46,336 nucleotides of DNA from Veillonellales bacterium (GCA_039680175.1 JBDKTO010000007.1:1-46336), one strand, 5' to 3'. Shown: positions 8,953 to 17,482, numbered from the stretch's first letter. Made by a program: numbers and translations. Notes: generated from the sequence alone by a model not told the origin.

Positions 8953-9840
8953 TTACCATTCCTTCAAATCTGATTGCTGAAGACTTTGATCACTTTCTGC
9001 CTTGATGGCCTTTTTGAGTATAACAAGCATCTTTTGTTTATCAGTCAGTAAGCTGCCTTCAATGGGTACAGAGTTAGAAACATGTGTTCCTGCAAACCAG
9101 CAATCATGATCTGCATAGCGAATATTCTGTAAAAGCAATGCTTCTTCTTGCAAAATCGTATGCGGTGAGGCTGGCTTAAAGCGACCATTCTGAACATTCC
9201 GTTCCAACGGAGTCCCCGGCATAGCTGTAAGCGTCATAACCCGGATTGAATCGGGTCTTACCCGATTGTATAAATCGGCAGTATCCAGTGCATGCCGACG
9301 CCACATTTCCTGTCCCCCCAGCCCCAATATCGAGCTGAGTCCATAATGGATCTGCATCTTATCAAGTTTATGAAGAGCCGTTACGATTTGATCCGGTGTT
9401 TCTCCCTTCCGGCTGTTCTTTAAAATTTCCCGATTTCCCGATTCCACACCTATGTACACCATATGGAGACCGGCTTGGCGCAGGGATTCCAACTGACTAT
9501 CCGTCTTGTGCAGCACATCATCGGCCCGGCCATACATGGAAAACTGAGTAATTTGCGGCAGGTAACTCTGCACGTATTGAAAAACATCAATGAGATATTT
9601 GGCTTTAAATGCCAGTACATTGCCGCCGAGGAGATACATTCGATTTCCTCTGATGTCCTCATCAGCCATTTCCGCTAAATTATCTCCGAGTATTTCTGCC
9701 GGAAGAAGCTGCAACGGCGTTTCTCCGTTGGCGTACCGGCAAAAAGTACACTTTCCATAGCTGCAGCCAAGGGAAACCTCCAACAATGCGCTATTCGCTT
9801 CCAAAGGCGGTCGGTATACCCGCTCTTCCAACGTATACAT
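8953..9840 (-). CDS. Radical SAM protein
   Basis: The 295-residue protein carries an iron-sulfur motif near residue 25, C-x4-C-x2-C (G-CSYGKCTFC-RYA), spaced one residue wider than the usual C-x3-C-x2-C. It continues with a radical SAM barrel, for example GLHMVYIGVESGN and a late MPGTPLERN segment typical of the Elp3/HemN-like branch. The second ATG at 9840 is preferred to 9849 because TAGGAG lies 9 nt upstream of it but abuts the first ATG. It precedes the amidohydrolase by 124 nt on the same strand, so it may be the first gene of the reductase transcript or a separate unit. Its function is not known. Confidence 0.8.
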   Translation of the reverse strand: MYTLEERVYRPPLEANSALLEVSLGCSYGKCTFCRYANGETPLQLLPAEILGDNLAEMADEDIRGNRMYLLGGNVLAFKAKYLIDVFQYVQSYLPQITQFSMYGRADDVLHKTDSQLESLRQAGLHMVYIGVESGNREILKNSRKGETPDQIVTALHKLDKMQIHYGLSSILGLGGQEMWRRHALDTADLYNRVRPDSIRVMTLTAMPGTPLERNVQNGRFKPASPHTILQEEALLLQNIRYADHDCWFAGTHVSNSVPIEGSLLTDKQKMLVILKKAIKAESDQSLQQSDLKEW

Positions 9841-9882
9841 AGAGAGCATCTCCTATACTCGCTAATTCCTAAGCCGTGCTTT

Positions 9883-9902
9883 AGGTAGTACCGGTACTAC
9901 CT
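9883..9902. promoter_or_regulatory. Perfect 20-bp palindrome upstream of the radical SAM/reductase genes
   Basis: The sequence AGGTAGTACCGGTACTACCT reads the same on both strands. It lies 43 nt upstream of the radical SAM start, a position expected for a dimeric repressor or activator controlling the reductase genes. No T-tract follows, so a terminator is unlikely. The regulator is not identifiable. Confidence 0.5.
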
Positions 9903-9916
9903 GTTGGGTAAAAATT

Positions 9917-9953
9917 TTTTTGCGTTGATATAATTTTTACATCAACACAAAAA
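9917..9953. promoter_or_regulatory. Inverted repeat, probable operator
   Basis: TTTTTGCGTTGAT at 9917-9929 is matched by ATCAACACAAAAA at 9941-9953 with one mismatch in 13 and an 11-nt AT-rich centre. It is 15 nt from the 20-bp palindrome and could be a second binding site or a weak terminator. The rest of 9954-10130 is AT-rich with no gene visible. Confidence 0.4.
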
Positions 9954-10132
9954 TTAGATATTTCTGACATTTATCTACCTGGTCCTACCTCTTCTTTTCA
10001 ACGTCATTATAGCATGCGCTTCGACAATTTTCAATGACAAAACTAATAGTTATTAAAAATATATAGATTTTTTCTATTCGCTTAAAGGGGACTGCCATTT
10101 TATGTAGTAATAGAAAATATAACCAAAAGGAA

Positions 10133-10208
10133 TTCAGGGCGGCTCACCCTGAAACGCAGCGACGCCGGGATGCAAAAATAGTCATGGTGCACCAACCATG
10201 AGGAGCGC
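10133..10208 (+). promoter_or_regulatory. Structured 5' leader of the chemotaxis receptor gene, possible riboswitch of unidentified class
   Basis: Between about 10110 and the receptor start at 10292 the sequence turns GC-rich and folds. TTCAGGG (10133-10139) pairs with CCCTGAA (10147-10153), and TCATGGT (10182-10188) pairs with ACCATGA (10195-10201). The GGCTC in the first loop can pair with GAGC at 10202-10206, which suggests a pseudoknot. The segment between the hairpins, ACGCAGCGACGCCGGGATGC, looks like a binding core. I compared it from memory with c-di-GMP-I and -II, c-di-AMP, glycine, TPP, SAM and cobalamin riboswitches and found no match. c-di-GMP riboswitches are common before chemotaxis genes, so that class should still be tested. 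Confidence 0.45.
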
Positions 10209-10291
10209 CATAATGATTTAAAGCACCCGTAAAGGGGGAGTAGGAATAGGCCGCAAATGAGCTTTTAAAACAATTGCGGGAGGGTTATGGA

Positions 10292-12073
10292 ATGTTAGCG
10301 AGGTCAATTAAACACAACATCATTATTGCTATGATGTTGACAGGATTATTAGGTTCATTGATAGTTGGCGTGTACAATGTCTACGCCACTGTCAAAGCTA
10401 ATGACGAAGCGGTAACACAATATCGCACCATTCTCTACGAACAGTTTGACCGCAGTATTAAACTGCAGGTCGAATCAGCTGTAAGCATCGTGCAAACCAT
10501 CTACGACAAGCAGCAGCAGGGGCTGATTCCCGAGGCGGAGGCCAAGAAACAGGCCGCCGACGTTATCAGGAACATGCGCTTCGATAACGGCAATTATTTT
10601 TGGATCGATACGGCGGAAGGTATCAACGTGGTCCTGCTGGGACGGGACCAGGAAGGAAAGACCCGTTATGATGCCAAGGACGCGAAAGGTTTTACCTTCG
10701 TGAAGGACGGCTTTATCGCCAACGGCATTAACCCGGAAGGCGGCTATACAGATTACTGGTTCGCCAAGCCCAATCAGACCGAACAACTGCCGAAACGGGC
10801 CTACACTATGCTGTTTAAGCCGTATAACTGGGTTATTGGTACAGGCAATTGGACGGATGATATCGACATTTTTGTCGAAAAGAAGGCTCAGGAACATTCT
10901 GCCCAGCTTAAAACCCAGATCATGCTAGAAATTCTCTTCTGTCTCGTTGCCCTCCTACTAGCGGCGGGTCTCGCCTATAAGATGGGGAGCAGCTTGGCGA
11001 AGCCGTTTCTTGTGATGGTTGGTCGGATTAAGACGATGGCCGACGGCGACTACTCGCATGACATCGAACAGTCGTTAATGAAACGCAACGACGAAATCGG
11101 TGATGTAGCCAAGGCATTTGATGTGCTGACAAAGAATATGCGCAACGTCATCCGCAATATCACACAGGCGACCGAGCAGCTCTCCGCCTCGTCGGAAGAA
11201 CTAACTGCCAGCGCAGAGCAGTCTGCCCAGGCGTCGAACCAAGTCGCGACTTCGATTAACGATGTTGCCAATGGCGCCAACAAGCAGCTTGCAGCCGCGA
11301 ATGAGGCTTCGGCTGTGGTAGAACAGATGTCCGCTGGTATCCAGCATGTGGCAGCCAACAGCAGCCAGGTGGCGGAACAATCAATCCAAACAGCCGACAA
11401 AGCAAAAGAGGGCGGCAACTCAGTCGAAAAAGCGGTAGAACAAATGGGCCACATTGAGTCTACTGTCAATACGTCAGCTGATGTCGTGGCCAAGTTGGGC
11501 GAGCGCTCCAAAGAAATCGGGCAAATTGTCGATACAATCTCTGGCATTGCCGGGCAGACAAATCTTTTAGCCCTCAATGCGGCTATTGAGGCGGCACGAG
11601 CGGGAGAACAAGGGCGGGGCTTCGCGGTGGTTGCCGAGGAAGTACGGAAACTGGCCGAGCAATCCCAGGAAGCGGCTAAGAAGATCGCCGAACTGATTGG
11701 TGAAATCCAGGAGGACACCGATAAGGCGGTTATAGCCATGAATAATGGCACCCGTGAAGTGAAAACCGGAGCGGAAGTGGTAAATGCGATCGGAACAGCA
11801 TTCGGGGAAATCGTGGAACTGGTTTCGCAAGTTTCGAGCCAGGTTAGTGAAACGTCGACGGCTATTCAGCAAATGGCCTCTGGCAGCAAACAGATCGTGG
11901 AATCGGTGAGGGAGATCGACTCTCTCAGCAAGACCTCGGCGGGTGAAGCCCAATCCGTCTCGGCGGCTACTGAGGAGCAACTGGCCTCAATGGAAGAAAT
12001 TGCGTCTTCCAGCGAAGCACTGTCTAAGTTAGCCCAGGAGCTCCAGGCGGCGGTTGCCAAATTTCGCGTGTAG
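10292..12073 (+). CDS. Methyl-accepting chemotaxis protein with sCache-type sensor domain
   Basis: The 593-residue membrane receptor has a transmembrane helix near residues 10-30, an extracellular single-Cache domain to about residue 200 (with [12 protein letters not shown] and [10 protein letters not shown]), a second helix near 205-230, a HAMP linker and a C-terminal signalling domain. The hairpin tip [24 protein letters not shown] is the conserved CheA/CheW-binding site. The reading frame opens with a TTG at 10274, but the ATG at 10292 has a GGGAGGG site 7 nt upstream and starts at the membrane-anchor sequence. It stands alone, behind a structured leader and in front of a strong terminator. 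The Cache domain suggests sensing of a small organic acid or amino acid; the ligand is unknown. Confidence 0.93.
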   Translation: MLARSIKHNIIIAMMLTGLLGSLIVGVYNVYATVKANDEAVTQYRTILYEQFDRSIKLQVESAVSIVQTIYDKQQQGLIPEAEAKKQAADVIRNMRFDNGNYFWIDTAEGINVVLLGRDQEGKTRYDAKDAKGFTFVKDGFIANGINPEGGYTDYWFAKPNQTEQLPKRAYTMLFKPYNWVIGTGNWTDDIDIFVEKKAQEHSAQLKTQIMLEILFCLVALLLAAGLAYKMGSSLAKPFLVMVGRIKTMADGDYSHDIEQSLMKRNDEIGDVAKAFDVLTKNMRNVIRNITQATEQLSASSEELTASAEQSAQASNQVATSINDVANGANKQLAAANEASAVVEQMSAGIQHVAANSSQVAEQSIQTADKAKEGGNSVEKAVEQMGHIESTVNTSADVVAKLGERSKEIGQIVDTISGIAGQTNLLALNAAIEAARAGEQGRGFAVVAEEVRKLAEQSQEAAKKIAELIGEIQEDTDKAVIAMNNGTREVKTGAEVVNAIGTAFGEIVELVSQVSSQVSETSTAIQQMASGSKQIVESVREIDSLSKTSAGEAQSVSAATEEQLASMEEIASSSEALSKLAQELQAAVAKFRV

Positions 12074-12099
12074 CAGGAGAAAACTGAAGAAGGCAGCGT

Positions 12100-12142
12100 A
12101 ACAAAAGAAGGTTCCGTTCCCACGACGGAATCTTCTTTTGTT
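12100..12142 (+). terminator. Terminator of the chemotaxis receptor gene
   Basis: AACAAAAGAAG at 12100-12110 pairs perfectly with CTTCTTTTGTT at 12132-12142, and TTCCGT/ACGGAA extends the stem. The U-rich 3' arm serves as the release tract. Confidence 0.85.
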
Positions 12143-12204
12143 AATGGATAGATTTTCCGAGGCACGGATCATCTTCACCATGCCAATTTTCCCACTGATT
12201 TATA

Positions 12205-12387
12205 TCAGTATGTACATAACGCTTTGGCCTGATTTGTCGGCATGGAGTACCGTTGATTCAGGTAGCGGAGAGATGCCCCCAGTTCACCGTCCGGGCCGCC
12301 GTACTGAGTAATGACCAGCTTAGCAAAACTCACATCTGGACAGGTCACCCTCACCGGATGTTCCATTTTTTTCTCATAAAGCCACAT
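12205..12387 (-). pseudogene. cotJC: Truncated cotJC (manganese-catalase-like spore coat protein)
   Basis: The 60 residues match the N-terminus of CotJC (MWLYEKKMEHPVRV, ITQYGGPDGELGASLRYL-QRYSMP), which normally runs to about 190 residues with a ferritin-like di-manganese core. Here it stops at a TGA (12207-12205), before any metal-binding helix is complete. In the +1 frame after the stop, another 20 residues (INQWENWHGEDDPC) run to a stop inside the next terminator and could be the original C-terminus, which would suggest an internal deletion. The ribosome site (AAAGGAGTG) is intact. It follows cotJB by 27 nt. A functional copy may exist elsewhere. Confidence 0.75.
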
Positions 12388-12414
12388 AATCTACACTCCT
12401 TTCCTTCGGCATTC

Positions 12415-12672
12415 TTACATTTCCCACGGCCACGGACCTTCCACCCACTGCCACTGATCGGCGGTAAGGGGTTGTTCACCGAAGTTCAGCAGCGGGCCAA
12501 ACTGACAGATATATTCTTCCTGATATTTCTTCAGCAGGTCGGCTGCACAATTATAATCGTGAATGGCTTCCCTATCACAGGGATGTGTATCTAAGTAGAG
12601 ATTGAGTTCCAAAGCTACGAACTCCATCTGCTGAACCTTTCTCAGCATGGCGCATTGTTTATCCCGGTCCAT
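12415..12672 (-). CDS. cotJB: Spore coat protein CotJB
   Basis: The 85-residue protein has the CotJB signature: a helical start, then FVALELNLYLDTHP and a DYNCAADLLKKYQEEY segment, ending PWPWEM. Start 12672 is chosen over the longer frame to 12720 because GGAGGTG precedes it and the longer form would overlap cotJA. CotJB is part of the small cotJ operon expressed in the mother cell and assembled in the inner spore coat. It sits between cotJA (20-nt gap) and the broken cotJC. Confidence 0.92.
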   Translation of the reverse strand: MDRDKQCAMLRKVQQMEFVALELNLYLDTHPCDREAIHDYNCAADLLKKYQEEYICQFGPLLNFGEQPLTADQWQWVEGPWPWEM

Positions 12673-12692
12673 TTTTTCCACCTCCGCCTCTT

Positions 12693-12962
12693 TTATTCCG
12701 GAATCGGATAAACGCCCCACAGCGCGGGGAATAATGTACCTTTTCTCAGCGCCTCCCGGGGAGAAAAGGCTTTATCGTAAAACTGCCATGGCACATAGGC
12801 ATGAGCTAAAACCATGTCCACCATCCCCGTTTTCGGTTCACAGTATTCTTCCATGGTTTCCATACACATATTTTTCTTCATCATCGGCATCTCATCCATT
12901 TCCATCATTTGATCCATGGATTCGCATTCCTCACACCACTCGTAATCGGGCTTCTTTTTCAC
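12693..12962 (-). CDS. cotJA: Spore coat-associated protein CotJA
   Basis: The protein of about 89 residues ends with the CotJA block LAHAYVPWQFYDKAFSP-EALRKGTLFP. The N-terminal half is unusually rich in Met, Glu and Cys (for example MDQMMEMDEMPMM). The GTG at 12962 lies 8 nt after a GGAGG site; a TTG at 12965 is an alternative start. It is the first gene of the cotJ operon and supports a spore-forming host. Confidence 0.88.
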   Translation of the reverse strand: MKKKPDYEWCEECESMDQMMEMDEMPMMKKNMCMETMEEYCEPKTGMVDMVLAHAYVPWQFYDKAFSPREALRKGTLFPALWGVYPIPE

Positions 12963-13032
12963 CAAAGCTGCCTCCTCTCAATGAATCTTACTATATCTTA
13001 TGTCAATGTTTCTGTCGGTGCTACTTAGGCAA

Positions 13033-13068
13033 CAAAAAAAATCTGATTCATCAACTTGGGAATCAGAT
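13033..13068 (-). terminator. Terminator after the PspC gene
   Basis: On the minus strand ATCTGATTC and GAATCAGAT form a 9-bp stem followed by a run of eight T. It lies 33 nt after the stop of the PspC-domain gene. Confidence 0.85.
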
Positions 13069-13100
13069 ACGAAATGCTAACCATAAACTAAAAGATATCA

Positions 13101-13379
13101 TCAATAGGCCGGCATAATAAGAAATGCCAAAATATAGAGTCCCACCCCGATACCACGATAGATAGCGGAAAGCGCCCATAGCAGGCGGATCAGGGAAACA
13201 TCGATCCCGGTATAATTGCTCACACCGGCGCATACGCCGAAAATCATGCCATGGGACGGATCCAAGGCCAGATGTTTTGCCAGTGGGAGTATCTCCATCC
13301 CGCTGCCGCCACTCTGAAAAAACTGCCATATGGTTAACCCGCTAATCAAATAGGCTCCGATGCGAATAATCCCCAGCAC
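13101..13379 (-). CDS. PspC-domain small membrane protein
   Basis: The C-terminal half has the PspC domain pattern GVCAGVSNYTGIDVSLIRLLWAL followed by a hydrophobic LYILAFLIMP segment; an N-terminal hydrophobic stretch (IIRIGAYLISGLTIW) gives a second membrane segment. PspC-type proteins are linked to envelope stress. The frame extends to an ATG at 13409 with no ribosome site, while the in-frame GTG at 13379 has AGGGGG six nt upstream and is preferred, giving 92 residues. It stands alone between the cotJ operon and the ftsW-like gene. Confidence 0.8.
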   Translation of the reverse strand: MLGIIRIGAYLISGLTIWQFFQSGGSGMEILPLAKHLALDPSHGMIFGVCAGVSNYTGIDVSLIRLLWALSAIYRGIGVGLYILAFLIMPAY

Positions 13380-13440
13380 ACAATCGCCCCCTGCCGCCTT
13401 TGTTATCATTATTGCCAGAAAAAAGGCGATTTAAACATTG

Positions 13441-13545
13441 GAACGGTTGGAGATTGGCGCATGGTGATTGGTACTTGGTACTTGGCACTTGGCGGTTAGC
13501 GATTGGCTTTAGCAGCTAGCACTTGGCCTATAGCTCATAGCTTAC
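13441..13545. repeat. Degenerate tandem low-complexity repeat
   Basis: The spacer after the ftsW-like gene is built of imperfect 7-10-nt units such as GATTGG, TACTTGG, CACTTGG and TAGCGATTGG, ending in TAGCTCATAGCTTACAG. A related TTAGCTCATAGTCCATAGC lies at 15906-15924. No reading frame or hairpin explains it. Confidence 0.55.
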
Positions 13546-13555
13546 AGCCCCATGA

Positions 13556-14737
13556 TCAATCCCGGTTGTGGAGCAAGGTGAGCCGCCTCCGGGGCGGCCT
13601 GGTCTCTACCGGTATTTCTTCCGATTGACCGGGAACGCGGCTGACCGCCCGCCGGCCGACGCTGATGAGAAGGCCGATAGCGATCAGATTCACAATCAGG
13701 GATGTCCCGCCAAAGCTAATAAAGGGCAGTGGTACCCCGATTACAGGAATCACCCCGGACACCATGGCAATATTGACAATTGCCTGGCCGACTACTAACC
13801 CGGTTGACCCTAAAGCCAGCATTTTACCGAATCCATCTGGTGCTTTGCGGGCAATGATTCCACCATAACAGCCCAAAATGGCAAACAACAGCAACACCAC
13901 GACGGCTCCAGCGAATCCCATTTCCTGGCATAATACGGCAAAAGCAAAATCGGTATGGGCTTCCGGCAGATAATAAAATTTGCTGGCTCCCATTCCCAAT
14001 CCGGTACCAAAAAATCCCCCTGAACCAATCGCCAGCAAGGATTGTACCGTCTGATAGCCGATAGTCTGCTGATACGCCCAGGGATTGAGCCAGGCGGCAA
14101 CCCGTTCTGCCCGATACGCCGCCCCATAGGTGCCAAGAGCCATCAGAGCCGCCCCGCCGCCGCATAGCAGAAACAGTTGAATTCGCGGCAGCCCTACAAC
14201 AAGATACATCGCCATAGGCACGCCGATAATAATAAGAGCCGTTCCCATATCTGGCTGTTTTAATACAATGGCCGCGCAAATCCCGCTAAAATAAAAGGGA
14301 ACGGAGTGAAGACTGGCCAGACGCCGCCGATCCAACAGCCCGCCCAGATAACTGGAACTCATGATAATGGTTACCAGCTTGGCAATCTCCGAAGGCTGAA
14401 ACTTAAGTCCTGCCAGATTGAGCCAGCGCCGGGCGCCATTGGCATCCACACCGCCTAAATGCACTGCAATCAGCAGCCCGGTTGTCGCTAAGATCAAAAA
14501 CAGCAACAGCCGCCGAACATGATGATAATCCATGCGGCTGACCACCAGCAGCGCAATAAATCCAATAGCAAAAGCCACCAAATGGTGTTTGAGAAAAAAA
14601 TAACTGTCATGGAGAAGTTGTCCGGCTAGTACAAAACTGGCGCTAAAGACATTTACCGCACCAATTAAAAATAGAATTAAAGTAATATATAATACCGCTT
14701 CATTATTATTGAGCCAAAATCTTGACACTTTGCTCAT
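13556..14737 (-). CDS. ftsW: FtsW/RodA/SpoVE-family peptidoglycan polymerase
   Basis: The 393-residue polytopic protein has about ten membrane segments and SEDS-family marks: NVFSASF at the N-terminus, LPEAHTDFAFAVLCQEMGF, and VIPVIGVPLPFISFGGTSLI near the end. SEDS proteins polymerise lipid II with a partner penicillin-binding protein. The frame extends to 14923, but the ATG at 14737 with GGAGG 7 nt before it fits the family N-terminus. It is isolated rather than inside a division or cell-wall cluster, so a sporulation-specific SpoVE-like role is as likely as vegetative FtsW. Confidence 0.88.
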   Translation of the reverse strand: MSKVSRFWLNNNEAVLYITLILFLIGAVNVFSASFVLAGQLLHDSYFFLKHHLVAFAIGFIALLVVSRMDYHHVRRLLLFLILATTGLLIAVHLGGVDANGARRWLNLAGLKFQPSEIAKLVTIIMSSSYLGGLLDRRRLASLHSVPFYFSGICAAIVLKQPDMGTALIIIGVPMAMYLVVGLPRIQLFLLCGGGAALMALGTYGAAYRAERVAAWLNPWAYQQTIGYQTVQSLLAIGSGGFFGTGLGMGASKFYYLPEAHTDFAFAVLCQEMGFAGAVVVLLLFAILGCYGGIIARKAPDGFGKMLALGSTGLVVGQAIVNIAMVSGVIPVIGVPLPFISFGGTSLIVNLIAIGLLISVGRRAVSRVPGQSEEIPVETRPPRRRLTLLHNRD

Positions 14738-14875
14738 CTTCCGGCCTCCATTACTTCTGCAGCATGCTGTCCTTTTATTATACCAGAAATAAATAACAAT
14801 CCCCAATAGCCAAATTATCGTCTGGGAATAAGATATAGGGAAAAACACGGACAGTTGCAAAATTGAGGTGATCGT

Positions 14876-15841
14876 ATGGAATCGGCGTCTTATCATCTTC
14901 TGCTGCTTGATGCCGCCACTCACTCTTTACTCATAGCCGACGGACTTCAAGGGAAAATACTGCTGGAACTGGCCTACCCGGTTGGCTGCACCCCTGCCGG
15001 CCTGGCACTCACTGCCGACTGCAGCAAAGCCTTTCTGCCGGTGGTCGGCGATAATGGCTCCGGCCGGCTGTATGTCGCTAACCTTGCCGGCCATTCCCTG
15101 TACCGCCTGCCCCTGATTCTGCCCCATCCCCTGCAGTTTGCACTGCAGGCAGATGGTAGGTCTGCCTACCTGGCCGATCCCAGCGGCGGTTTATATTGCC
15201 TGGATACAGTGACCCTGAACCTATCCTGCTGGGGACAGTCGGAAAGTATGGCCTGTGTAGGCCTAGCTATTGGCGGCGAATGTCTCTATACGGCCTGGGA
15301 ACTGGCTGACGGCGGCGTAATGGGCGTATTTAACCTGCAAGGGAAAATGATAGCCGAATATCCGGTGCCGGGCATCCCTACCAATATCCTGTTTGACAAT
15401 CGCAGCCAGGTTATTGTGCCCTTTACCGCTAATGAAACCAGCGGCGAAGGAATCATGATTTTTGACATTCTTAAAGAAACTGCGGCTCAGCCGACAACCG
15501 TAACCATTCAGTGTCCCCAGCGTACCAGGGGACTGCGGGCCTACCCCTGTCAGGTGGCGCTTTCGCCGGATGGTTGTACCGCTTATGTTGTCAACGAGGA
15601 CAGCGGCTCTGTTTCCATTGTAGATATGAACACTCGCAGCGCGATTGACTATATCCCGGTGGGCCGCTCCATTTCCAGTCTGCATCTTTTACCGGACAGC
15701 CGGTTCGCCGTGGCCGCCAGCAACATGTTTGCCGACCTGTGCCTGATTGACTTGGTCAACCGCCGCCTGTTGTCCTTCACAACCACCGACCGGGAAATTC
15801 TCGGCTTCATTGCTGTGATACCGCAGAGAAGGGATTCATAG
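14876..15841 (+). CDS. YVTN-type beta-propeller repeat protein
   Basis: The 321-residue protein contains repeated blade motifs of about 40 residues, such as RLYVANLAGHSLYRLPL, SAYLADPSGGLYCLDT, and VALSPDGCTAYVVNEDSGSVSIVDM near residues 225-250, typical of six- or seven-bladed propellers. There is no signal peptide, so it is probably cytoplasmic. The ATG follows an AGGTGATC site. It is divergent from the ftsW-like gene (138-nt shared upstream region) and has no recognisable catalytic residues. Its role is unknown; related propellers are usually binding scaffolds. Confidence 0.7.
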   Translation: MESASYHLLLLDAATHSLLIADGLQGKILLELAYPVGCTPAGLALTADCSKAFLPVVGDNGSGRLYVANLAGHSLYRLPLILPHPLQFALQADGRSAYLADPSGGLYCLDTVTLNLSCWGQSESMACVGLAIGGECLYTAWELADGGVMGVFNLQGKMIAEYPVPGIPTNILFDNRSQVIVPFTANETSGEGIMIFDILKETAAQPTTVTIQCPQRTRGLRAYPCQVALSPDGCTAYVVNEDSGSVSIVDMNTRSAIDYIPVGRSISSLHLLPDSRFAVAASNMFADLCLIDLVNRRLLSFTTTDREILGFIAVIPQRRDS

Positions 15842-15924
15842 CTCTATTCCCGCTAGAAAGGCTATGCTTGGCCCGCAATAATTCCCTATATATCGTCGCT
15901 TGTGCTTAGCTCATAGTCCATAGC

Positions 15925-15968
15925 AAAAAACTCCAGCGTGCCATTTAATTGGCGCTGCTGGAGTTTTT
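15925..15968. terminator. Bidirectional terminator between the propeller and nitrilase genes
   Basis: CTCCAGC at 15931-15937 pairs with GCTGGAG at 15957-15963, and both arms are flanked by A- and T-runs (AAAAAA before, TTTTT after). It can end the plus-strand propeller message and the minus-strand amide-catabolic operon. Confidence 0.85.
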
Positions 15969-15986
15969 CGTAAATTCTAACAAGGT

Positions 15987-16766
15987 TTAATAGTATTGGG
16001 GACGCCGGTCGGCGAAGACCGGTATCTGTTGCCGAATGGTATCGACAATGCTAAAATCCACATCGGCTACAATAACTTGTTCTTCCGTTTCCGAACCTTC
16101 CGCCAGAATGTCACCCCAGGGATCGATAAGCAGGGAGTGACCGAAAAAAGTATTATTGGGATCTTTCCCCACCCGGTTGACGGCAATGATGAACATTTGG
16201 TTTTCAATTGCCCGGGCCATATTCAATATCCGCCAATGCTTACCGCGAATATCCGGCCATTCCGCCGGGATAAACAACGCTTGACAGCCGTCTACAGCTA
16301 AAGCCCGGGACAGTTCGGTAAAACGGAGATCATAGCAGATGATAGCCCCCGCCTTACCGAAGCTTAAATCAAATAAACTTCGGTGATCTCCCGGCGTCAA
16401 AAACTTGTCTTCGTCCATCATCGGCACCAGATGGATCTTGCTGTATTTATTTATAATATTTCCCTTGCCGTTAATAGCATAAGCCGTATTATAAATCTTC
16501 CCATCCCGAATTTCGGCAATAGAGCCAGTAATAATCTCCACATGATTCTCTTTGGCCACTGTTTGCAGCATTTGAACCGTCGGCCCGTTATCCGGCTCAC
16601 CCAGCGTTGTTAACTGATCGAGAATATAGCCGGTCGTCCACAGTTCCGGCAGCACAAACAGCTTCGCCTGCTGCTGCAAGCCTGCCTGGATCAGTGTCAT
16701 CGCCTTACGCCGGTTGGCTTCCACATCGCCCAAGGCGATATCCATTTGAATGAGTGCGACTTTCAT
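15987..16766 (-). CDS. Carbon-nitrogen hydrolase (nitrilase superfamily, omega-amidase-like)
   Basis: The 259-residue enzyme has the full Glu-Lys-Cys triad: PELW near residue 41, YSKIHL near 110 and ICYDLRF near 143. A late GHSLLIDPWGDIL segment is also typical of the family. Length and sequence resemble omega-amidases and N-carbamoyl amino-acid hydrolases. It is the last gene of a five-gene operon and overlaps the DUF2848 gene by 4 nt (ATGA), so they are translationally coupled. It probably hydrolyses a terminal amide or carbamoyl group of the same substrate as the asparaginase-like enzyme. Confidence 0.88.
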   Translation of the reverse strand: MKVALIQMDIALGDVEANRRKAMTLIQAGLQQQAKLFVLPELWTTGYILDQLTTLGEPDNGPTVQMLQTVAKENHVEIITGSIAEIRDGKIYNTAYAINGKGNIINKYSKIHLVPMMDEDKFLTPGDHRSLFDLSFGKAGAIICYDLRFTELSRALAVDGCQALFIPAEWPDIRGKHWRILNMARAIENQMFIIAVNRVGKDPNNTFFGHSLLIDPWGDILAEGSETEEQVIVADVDFSIVDTIRQQIPVFADRRPQYY

Positions 16767-17452
16767 GCATCAACCATCTCCTCCGCCAGCACAGCCACTT
16801 CGTAACTATGGGTGATCTTTCGATCCAACACGGGATCTTCCAATTCAAGCTCCCATTTTTTAGCATAGACAAACCCTTCCTGGATCGGCACCGTTCCGGA
16901 ATAGATTACAGCACCATCCAGCGAAGCCTTGGTTTCCCGGCGGATTACCGCAATTAATTCCGCTACCGGCAGCAAAGCGGTAACCGCTCCCTCCTGATAC
17001 AGTCGCTTGCCTTTCTCATCGGTTATCCAGGAACGGAGAATTAAAGAATCCCAATGATCTTTGACTTCTGCATAATTCCAGACAACATTTCCTACCGGCT
17101 TGATACACATTTGCTTCGATTTCCCAATATTAGAAGTTTCCAGCTCACGGTCGGTCTGGTCGCTGCCAATAGAAACCCATATCTTATCTTCCTGGAGAAA
17201 CAAAACAAATTCCACTTCCCCTGACGTTTGCTTTCCCTGAACCGTGACAGTCCTTTCATTCGTAAATAAATAAGGACTAACCGGATATACGGTAGGAGTC
17301 CGTAAAGGCGCCGGAACGCCGATCTTTGCCAATTCATCAATATGTTCTTTTACTTTGGCCTGATTTCGTCCGGCATAACCGGCGCAAAATACATGGCGGA
17401 CAGCAAATTCAGTTTTTTCTTTTTTCTGGGCTGTGCATACCGTTAGTTCCAT
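16763..17452 (-). CDS. DUF2848-family protein (fumarylacetoacetase-like)
   Basis: The 229-residue protein matches the DUF2848 family by the pattern VSIGSDQTDRELE, then SKQMCIKPVGNVVW and LRSWITDEKGKRLYQEG. The family is thought to share the fumarylacetoacetate hydrolase fold, where acidic residues of the GSDxTDRE segment may bind a metal; its reaction is not established. It lies 30 nt after the asparaginase gene and overlaps the nitrilase gene, so it acts in the same pathway. It may cleave or decarboxylate an intermediate, but this is a guess. Confidence 0.8.
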   Translation of the reverse strand: MELTVCTAQKKEKTEFAVRHVFCAGYAGRNQAKVKEHIDELAKIGVPAPLRTPTVYPVSPYLFTNERTVTVQGKQTSGEVEFVLFLQEDKIWVSIGSDQTDRELETSNIGKSKQMCIKPVGNVVWNYAEVKDHWDSLILRSWITDEKGKRLYQEGAVTALLPVAELIAVIRRETKASLDGAVIYSGTVPIQEGFVYAKKWELELEDPVLDRKITHSYEVAVLAEEMVDA

Positions 17453-17482
17453 AGCTTCTCTTCCCTTCTAAATGACAATCAA

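Noticed and set aside
11050-11980. Long minus-strand frames of 233 and 137 codons opposite the chemotaxis receptor
   Set aside because: The opposite strand is a complete receptor; the shadows are Ser/Ala-rich, a typical effect of the repetitive heptad codons.
13441-13545. CRISPR array
   Set aside because: Units are short, degenerate and contiguous, with no spacers and no cas genes.
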